Made by a program: the position numbers and the translations under genes
Notes under the pieces: generated by a model
What the model was told of the DNA's origin: nothing
Database searches by the model: none
Seen by the model: only the letters and a program-made list of their open reading frames with translations
Shown here: positions 57,363 through 64,000 of the stretch, one piece after another
Layout of the letters: each line of letters starts with the position of its first letter
Numbering within the stretch: position 1 is the stretch's first letter
From: Triticum aestivum
Taxonomy: Eukaryota; Streptophyta; Magnoliopsida; Poales; Poaceae
Assembly (NCBI RefSeq): GCF_018294505.1
Contig: NC_057801.1
Coordinates: 196,092,477-196,156,476 of the forward strand
Direction: 5' to 3'
DNA length: 64,000 nt

Positions 57363-58645
57363 TATTAGCAGCTGAGTTGTCAATTCAACCACACCTGAAA
57401 GACTTAATATCTACAGCAATGTATTTAGTAGCAAAGTAGTATGGAAGTAACGGTAACGGTGGCAAAAGTAACAGTAGCAATTTTGTAGCAATCGTAAAAG
57501 TGGCAACGGAAAAGTAACTAAGCAAGGTTCAGTATGTGGAAAGCTCGTAGGCAATGGATCAGTGATGGGTAATTACATCGGATGCAATTCATCATGCAAT
57601 AGTTACAACATAGGTTGACATAGAACTAGCTCCAGTTCATCAATGTAATGTAGGCATGTATTCCGAATATAGTCATACGTGCTTATGGAAAAGAACTTCC
57701 ATGACATCTTTTGTCCTACCCTCCCATGGAAGTGGGGTCCTATTGGAAACTAAGGGATATTAAGGCCTCCTTTTAATAGAGTACCGGACCAAAGCATTAA
57801 CACTTAGTGAATACATGAACTCCTCAAACTACGGTCATCACTGGGAGTGGTCCTGATTATTGTCACTTCGGGGTTGCCGGATCATAACACATAGTAGGTG
57901 ACTATTGACATGCAAGATAGGATCAAGAACTCACATATATTCATGAAAACATAATAGGTTCAGATCTGAAATCATGGCACTCGGGCCCTTGTGACAAGCA
58001 TTAAGCATGGCAAAGTCATAACAACATCAATCTTAGAACATAATGGGTACTAGGGATCAAACCCTAACAAAACTAACTCGATTACATGGTAAATCTCATC
58101 CAACCCATGACCATCCAGCAAGCCTATGATGGGATTGCTCACGCATGGTGGTGAGCATCATGAAATTGGTGATGGAGGATGGTTGATGATGACGATGTGG
58201 ACGGATTTCCCTCTCCGGAGCCCCGAACAGACTCCAGATCAGCCCTCCCGAGGAAGATTAGGGTTTGGCGGCGGCTCCGTATTGTAAAACGCGATGAATC
58301 CTTCTCTCTAATTTTTTTTCTCCCTGAAAGTGAATATATGGAGTTGGGGTTGAGGTTAGTGGAGGTCCGGGGGGCCACGAGGCAGGGGGCGCTCCCTACA
58401 CCCTCATGGACAAAGTGTGGGCCCCCTGACGCTGATTCTTTCGCCAATATTTTTTTCAATTCCAAAATGTGTCTCCTTGGATTTTTAGGTCATCCCGAGA
58501 ACTTTTATTTGTGCACAAAATTAACACCATGGCAGTTCTGTTGAAAACAGCGTTAGTCCGGGTTAGTTCCATTCAAATCATGCAAGTTAGAGTCCAAAAC
58601 AGGGGCAAAAGTGTTTGGAAAAGTAGATACGTTGGAGACGTATCA
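57363..58645 (-). repeat. 5' LTR of element 2, main part
   Basis: Minus-strand start TGATACGTCTCCAACG at 58645. Runs to the G insertion and continues at 20225. Joined length about 1.38 kb. Any frames (for example 58139-58465) are incidental. Confidence 0.85.
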
Positions 58646-58770
58646 ACTATGTCAATAGGTTAGTCCCAAAAATGATATATAGTTGCTATAAAATGATTTT
58701 AAAACATCCAAGAATGATAATATAACAGCATGGAACAATAAAAAATTATAGATACATTGGAGATGTATCA
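58646..58770 (-). repeat. LTR fragment of a further Athila-like element, host of element 2
   Basis: Minus-strand TGATACATCTCCAATG at 58770 begins an LTR of the TGATACGTCTCC type that is cut after 125 bp by element 2. The rest must lie left of the window. Flank ACCGA (58771-58775) is its predicted TSD. Confidence 0.65.
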
Positions 58771-59617
58771 ACCGACTTAAACTTAGGATCTACATTAAGA
58801 GTGTGCTCAGTGAATTTTCTCGGTACACCCGGCATGTAAGAAGGTTTCCATGCAAAGATGTCCTGATTCTCATGCATGAACTCAATGATCGCGCTTTCCT
58901 ACTTAAGATCCATATTAGCCCCTATGGTGAACTGCTGAGATGAGTCGCCAGGAACAAAATCAACATGCTTGGTATCATCAGCGGACTTAAACTTCAACAA
59001 AGGGTCTTGTTCAATGGTGGGCTTCTTCAGAGGGGTCAGATCAGCCGGGTCAACATTGTCTTTGTAGAATTTGAGATCTTCTGTGGCACAAGCTGACTCA
59101 GCATAACCAGCATCTCCTTCCTCACATTCCAAAGCAATTTTCCGATCGCCATGAACCATAATTGTCATTTTTGGCCCTGGCATCTTGAGCTGCAAGTAAA
59201 TATAACAGGGGCGAGCCATAAACCGAGCATAAGCCGGTCATACAAATAGGGTGTGATATGGACTCTTTTTGACCAGCTCAAACCCAAGGTCTCTGTTATG
59301 TAATTACGGTCATCACCAAAAGCAACTTCCAAGGAAAATTCTCCCATAGGATACACCGACTTACCAGGCACCACGCAATGGATGACTGTGGAAGAATGTT
59401 TAAGATCCTTGTCAGCTAAGTTCATCCATCGAAACGTGTCCTCATACGGGATATTGATACTACTACCACCATCCATGAGCTCCTTAGTGAATTTATAACC
59501 ACCCACTTGAGGAGCTACCACCAATGCCAGATGACCTGGACTTTTGACCCGGGGCGGGTGATCCTCCCGATTCCATGTAATCGGATATTCTAGCCATCGC
59601 AAGTATTGGGGTACCAC
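58771..59617 (-). pseudogene. Gypsy H protease and pol N-terminus
   Basis: Protease frame 59165-59617: WNREDHPPRVKSPGHL and active site LMDGGSSINIPYEDTF, with D-G-G intact. A frameshift near 59215 leads to 58899-59219 (LQLKMPGPKMTIMVHGD, IALECEEGDAGYAES). After a stop at about 58900 the same reading continues with ESAIIEFM, DIFAWKPSYMPGVPR and LNVDPKFKSV, the linker entering reverse transcriptase, and is cut at 58770. Confidence 0.75.
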
Positions 59618-59767
59618 CGGCTCAACAGCATTGATGGCATGCTTATGAACCTTTCGATCTCGTTTATAGAGACTTGTGGTGAAAACATGATATTGACCCC
59701 CATTAAGCTGCTTCGGATTGCTCTGATACCCTGACTGATTACTCTATTTCTGGTAATTCTGACCTGA

Positions 59768-60961
59768 CTATTGATTGAACCGGCCATGGTTACCTTGACC
59801 TTGATAACCAGAATTTGAGCCGTCGCCCCCAAAGCCAGATCCTTGGGGACCAGATCCTGACCCGCCAGGAGGCACACCATGATTCCAATTAAATCTGTAA
59901 TTTCTATATTCTTGCATGATAAAACAATCCTTCCAAGCATGAATGGCCAGCTTGTTAGGCAGACTGTGTTTTGGGCAAGGTTCATTCATCATTGCTTCAA
60001 TATTGATGTTTTTCCCTCCAAAGGAGGGCTTTGCATTACCATTCCGGCGCTGGTTTTTAGACCCCGCATTGGTATTAGCTACTAGATCTGACCCACCATC
60101 CGGGTGTCTTTGCTTACCACCATTGCCTTGGTTGTTTCCATCGCCTCCTACCACATTCTGCTGCTGACCCTTACCATTGCCACTCTTCTTGCTTTTGTTT
60201 GATTTATCCTCATCAGATCCAGGGTCCTTGGTGCTGTTAGAGTCAGCAAATTTAATGAGAGCCGCCATGAGCTCACCCATGTCAATACAATAATGTTTGA
60301 GCCTCCCAAGCTTCTGCTTGAGAGGGGTGAAATGACAATTCTTCTCCAAAACCAGAACCGCCTGATTCACAGCAATGCCATCTGATGAGTGAATAATTCC
60401 AGAGACCCACTGGACCCAATGTTGGGACGACTCATCCTCACGCTGCACACAGTTATCTAGATCAATAATTGTCAGAGGTTGTCCGCATGTCCCTTGAAAA
60501 TTCTTAATGAACCGCTCTTTGAACTCTGCCCATGAGTTGATGGAATTAGGAGGCAATCTTTTTAACCACGTATGAGCTGGCCCATCCAACATCATAGAAA
60601 AGTACTTGGCGCAGACTGCATCATTGACATCCAACATCTCCATGACGAGCTCATAACTCTCAATCCAACCTTTAGGGGGGAGGTCAACTGTATAATTGGG
60701 CACCTTACGAGGACCCTTAAAATCCTTAGGCAAACGTTCGTTACACAACACTGACACTAAGCACGGCACTCCAACCTTCCTAGAAATTGTTCCAGCTCCC
60801 ATCGAGGTTGAAGGGGCCACCTGAGGTTGCTGATAAGCCCCCAACTGAGCCGCCGCTGCCTCCGCCTCTCGGTGGGTTCTGGCTTCATCTACAATCGCCT
60901 GAGCATTAGTGAGGGGCAGGTTATTCCCACAAGGTGGTCATCCTGCGGCGGTCGACGACAT
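59768..60961 (-). pseudogene. gag: Gypsy H gag
   Basis: ATG at 60961 (MSSTAAG...), one in-frame TGA at 60938-60940, then open to 59768. Capsid-like block: PPKGWIESYELVMEML, AKYFSMMLDGPAHTWLKRLP, FKERFIKNFQGT. A Gly/Asn/Gln-rich basic tail contains a C-x2-H...H-x4-C segment (CPKHSLPNKLAIHAWKDC). Further gag-like residues continue in another frame (59590-59985). The single stop arises from TGA where CGA or GGA would be expected. Confidence 0.78.
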
Positions 60962-61327
60962 CTTTCACTACTTGAAATTGCTGATGATTCAATGCATCGA
61001 GCGTAACATCAGCTTTGGCAAGGGGTCGAATGAACCTGATCACGACTGTAGGAGTAAGACACCTGTTGCGCTACGACCATTTGAATGAGTTCAACTGCGA
61101 AACGGGTCTCTATCGCGACTCCGATGACTCTCCCTTGATCGGAATCGCCGCTAGCCGGGTTGCCGCTGCTAGCATGTTATTCACGGGTTAGAATAGTGAC
61201 TAGGCGGTGTTGAAAACTGCCGAGCCAGGGTCTGATCCCTACGGGGTGGGTCTGGCAATCGAGGCTAAGCCGCCGCCCCACTCCCTGGCACCTCCGCAGC
61301 CTGGGTCGTACCTGGCGGGTCATTTGG
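60962..61327 (-). other. Gypsy H 5' leader
   Basis: GC-rich 366 bp upstream of gag. No primer site or LTR end recognised before the Copia C2 boundary. Confidence 0.45.
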
Positions 61328-62764
61328 TGAAAGGATCGATATGGTTGACTAGAGGCGGGCGAATAGGCAACTACCAATTTTGAGTTGTTCTTGTCAAATT
61401 AGGTGTAACAACAAATAGGTTTTCTAGATGTGGAATTGGGTGAGCGACCTATATGATTCAAACAACAACAACAAGAAGAAGAAGTGCAAGCAAAGATACA
61501 ACATAACAACAACTTGCACAAAGTAAAGGGAAGAGATAACCACAAGTGGAGCCGGTGGAGACAAGGATATGTTACCAAAGTTCCTTCCCTTTGAGGGAGG
61601 TACGTCTCCGTTGGAGCGGTGTTGAGGCACAATGCTCCCCAAGAAGACACTAGGGCTACCGTATTCTCCTCACACCCTCACACAATGCGAGATGCCGTGA
61701 TTCCACTAGTGGTACCCTTGAAGGTGGTGACCGAACCTTTAAAAATAAGGTTGGGGCAATCTCCACAACTTGATTAAAGGCTCCCTATGATACCATAGAG
61801 TTTCACCGCAATGGAATGCAGCTCCGAGGTGAACTCAACTGTATAGGGTGATCAGACACCCAAGAGTAACAAGATCCGCAAGGGATTAGTAGGGGGAATC
61901 AAATTTCTCTTGGTGGAAGTGTTGATCTGGTCCTTCTCAACCAATCCCTAGAGAATCAACAAGTTTGATTGGCTAGGCAGAGAGATCAGGCAAATAAGAG
62001 CTTTGGAGCAACAATGGAGCTTGGGGGAAAAGAGGTGAGCCTTCTTAGGGAAGAAGACCCCCTTTTATAGTGGGGGAAACAATCCAACCGTTATCCCCTC
62101 TTCAGCCTGCAGCGAGCGGTACTACAACTTAATGGAGCGGTACTGCTGCTGACTGCAGCATTACTATCGCGAGACCGCAGCATTACTACCGCGAGACCTA
62201 GCGGTACTACCGTTATGACTGTGAGCAGCTGCTGCAGAGGGGGAAGAGGCAAGAGAGAGCGCTCGGGCGGCACTAGCCGTGGTGGTAGGTGCGGTACTAC
62301 TGCTCCTACTGTCATTCCTACTGCTGCTGAACCCGACACGAGAAACACAGTTCTCAAGTCGAGGCGGTACTAGCGTGGAACTGGGGCGGTACTGTTGCTT
62401 CAAGCTCTGGGCGATACTACCGCTCCTGGAGCGGTACTACCGCTGGCACTTCTGCAAATCCACTTCCAAGATAACAAGCATCCGTCAAGATGAGGAAATG
62501 AGCTAGGGTGCAAAAGAGATGTGTAGGTGTTGATTCCACCTTAGCCTTTCCGATGCGGATCCCCTCTTCATAGTACGGTATCTCCTACGATTCAAGTCCA
62601 CCAAAACCGAAATGAAGGAGAACTACACATTCTTCACTTTGAGTTTCAAGTGAATAAAATGTCTCGTGCCAACGAATGAATATCTGAAATGCTCAATGCA
62701 TACGATTAGTCCGCAAACGAATTGTCATCAAACACCAGAACCACTTAGTGAGAGATATGCCCTA
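61328..62764 (-). repeat. 3' LTR of Copia C2 (SIRE/Maximus-like), with CGGT-ACT-ACCG array
   Basis: Begins TGAAAGGATCGATATGG, sharing its first 12 bases with the Copia E LTR but otherwise a different family. Minus-strand TATA box CTATAAAAGG at about 62062-62073. Upstream of it in transcription sense (62110-62445) are repeated GCGGTACTACCGC-type dyads, perfect at 62431-62443. The right end is eroded near 62764. Flank TTTGG (61323-61327) is the predicted TSD. Confidence 0.8.
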
Positions 62765-63062
62765 AAAATCTCCCCCTTTTTGGTGAATTGATGACAACAC
62801 GGGATTTGCACAGAGATATAACAAGAGAATAAGCAAACCCCAGAGTCTACAAAATATAGACGGGCTCCCCCTAGATGTGTGCACTCAATTAAGAATGCCT
62901 TTGGAATGCAAAGTACATACACTAGATCAACACTCAACCTATATTTTATAGACAGACAACACTTGCATCTAAAATAAGGAAAATATAAGCTAGGATGCAA
63001 GGAGTAGTAAGTGAGCATAAGTGACATATGTTAAGCATGTATCTCACATACTACCAAAGTAC
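62765..63062 (-). mobile_element. Copia C2 polypurine tract and 3' internal end
   Basis: The minus-strand purine run complementary to TCTCCCCCTTTTTGG (62769-62783) mirrors the one in Copia E at 44438-44452. The rest is AT-rich non-coding, cut at 63063 by the CACTA end. Confidence 0.75.
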
Positions 63063-63575
63063 CACTACAAGAAAAAGACACATCCATGACAATTTGGGTC
63101 GAACGAATTTTTCTGTCATGCTTATGACACTTCTATGACGATAATTGTGAAAAAAGCATGTATCATCATAGATGTGGTGGGCTCCTACTTCTATGGAAAA
63201 ACATCATGACAGAAAATGGGCTTCAAGTCGTGGGCCGGCCGGGGACGCACCTGCATGACATTCTTTGGGCTATCAATGACGGGAAAATTGTTATAGAAGC
63301 GAGGGCAATAAAAATTTCAGGGAGTTCCTGGTTACGGTGGGTGGTAGAGGCTGAGCAATGCACGGAGGTATTGCACATTTCTCTCATACACGTACGCGCG
63401 TTGTACGAGGCATTGGGCTCTAACTGAACCCGAGCGAGGCGTTCGCTTACTGTACCCGAGCAATTGCACTAGCTACGTTACTGAACCCGAGCGATTGATC
63501 CTGACTGTTAAATGAACCCGAGTGATTCCTTCGCTACTGCTGCTAACTAAACCCGATCGATCCTTCTGCTGCTTC
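63063..63575. mobile_element. CACTA (En/Spm-type) terminal region, copy 1
   Basis: Starts CACTACAAGAAAAAGAC, the conserved CACTA terminal inverted repeat. Flanking TAC (63060-63062) is a possible 3-bp TSD. Subterminal CTGAACCCGAGCGAT-like motifs recur near 63425, 63480 and 63510, as in CACTA subterminal repeats bound by TnpA-like proteins. No transposase is visible. Confidence 0.75.
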
Positions 63576-64000
63576 CACTACAAAAAAAGACACATCTGTG
63601 ACATTTTGGGCCGAACGAATTTTTTTTTTGTCATACATATGACACTTCTATGATGATAATTGTGACAAAACCCGGTATCATCATAGATGTGGTGGGATCC
63701 TACTTCTATGACAAATAATCATGAAAGAAAATGGGCTTTTCGTCGTGGGCGGGCCGGAGACGCAGCTGCATGACATTCTTTGGGCCATCCATGACGGAAA
63801 AACCGTGGTAGAAGCGAGGGCGAGGAAAATTTCGGGGAGTTCCCGGTTACGGTGGGCGGTCGGGGGACGAGCGATGCGTGTTTCTCTCGTACACGTATGC
63901 GCATGTGTGCGAGGCGTTGGCTCTAACTGAACCCAAGCGAGGGCGTTGGGCTCTAACTGAACCCGAGCGAGGGCGTTGGGCTCTAACAGAACCCGAGCGA
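63576..64000. mobile_element. CACTA terminal region, copy 2, continues past window
   Basis: A second CACTACAAAAAAAGACAC start at 63576, followed by sequence highly similar to copy 1 over about 420 bp. It ends in tandem 29-30 bp units (GGGCTCTAACTGAACCCGAG type) from about 63920 to the window end. No coding region reached. Confidence 0.75.

Larger units (their letters stand above)
58771..61327 (-). mobile_element. Gypsy H fragment: gag, protease and first residues of pol
   Basis: Minus-strand Gypsy relic. It contains a leader (60962-61327), gag, protease and the start of the RT-upstream region, ending at the insertion at 58770. No LTR is visible: the 5' side is cut at 61327 by Copia C2. Confidence 0.78.

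Noticed and set aside
58646..58650. ACTAT after element 2 (58646) equals ACTAT after element 1 (15224)
   Set aside because: Tempting as a TSD pair joining the two, but 15224 lies in native internal sequence of element 2 and the bordering elements differ. Five-base identity by chance is plausible.
1..64000. Host protein-coding gene, tRNA, rRNA or CRISPR array
   Set aside because: All convincing frames belong to mobile elements. tRNA-like matches are only primer sites, and repeats are LTRs or tandem arrays without a spacer structure.

Overview
The window is intergenic DNA from a large grass genome, most likely wheat or a close Triticeae relative (Triticum/Aegilops). I infer this from the density and style of nested LTR retrotransposons, the tRNA-Asp-primed Athila-type Gypsy elements with TGATACGTC...-type LTRs, the SIRE/Maximus-like Copia elements and a CACTA end of the CACTACAAGAAA type. 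I see no ordinary host gene, no tRNA or rRNA gene and no CRISPR array. One assembly gap lies at 25213-25489. I do not assign TREP family names where I cannot verify them.

The layout is one nested stack, resolved here by LTR ends and target-site duplications (TSDs). A minus-strand Gypsy fragment (H, 58771-61327) was hit by an element of which only a 125-bp LTR piece is visible (58646-58770). That piece was hit by an Athila-like Gypsy (element 2, minus strand: internal part 15224-20129, 5' LTR split as 20130-20225 and 57363-58645). The 5' LTR of element 2 was split by Gypsy G (20226-57357, TSD TCAAG). G was itself hit twice: by a solo LTR of a Tekay-type family (21897-26228) and by Copia E (28505-51766, minus strand). 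Copia E was hit by a young, 14.2-kb Tekay/Del-type chromovirus T (29607-43849, TSD AAACG). On the left, the 3' internal region of element 2 was hit by Athila-like element 1 (internal end and 3' LTR visible, 1-15223). The LTR of element 1 was hit by Gypsy AD (230-13838, TSD TTTAC), and AD was hit by a shorter member of its own family, BC (8169-12676, TSD GTGGG). To the right of H are a second SIRE-like Copia 3' end (C2, from 61328) and one or two CACTA termini (63063-64000).

Most reading frames are decayed gag, protease, integrase or RT. The exception is chromovirus T. It has an intact 1491-residue gag-pol with chromodomain, but the catalytic Asp of its protease is His, and an extra 257-residue ORF precedes gag that looks like a divergent dsRNA-binding fold.

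The most unusual system is seen twice. Gypsy AD and Gypsy G, two different families on opposite strands, both carry gag and protease but no RT or integrase. In both, the space between protease and 3' LTR holds an antisense gene with canonical GT-AG introns, a related N-terminal domain of the 'putative gypsy-type transposon' (Transposase_28) kind, an acidic linker and a C-terminal coiled coil. A second striking signal is cis-regulatory. Both Copia LTR families carry arrays of the dyad CGGT-NNN-ACCG directly upstream of their TATA box.
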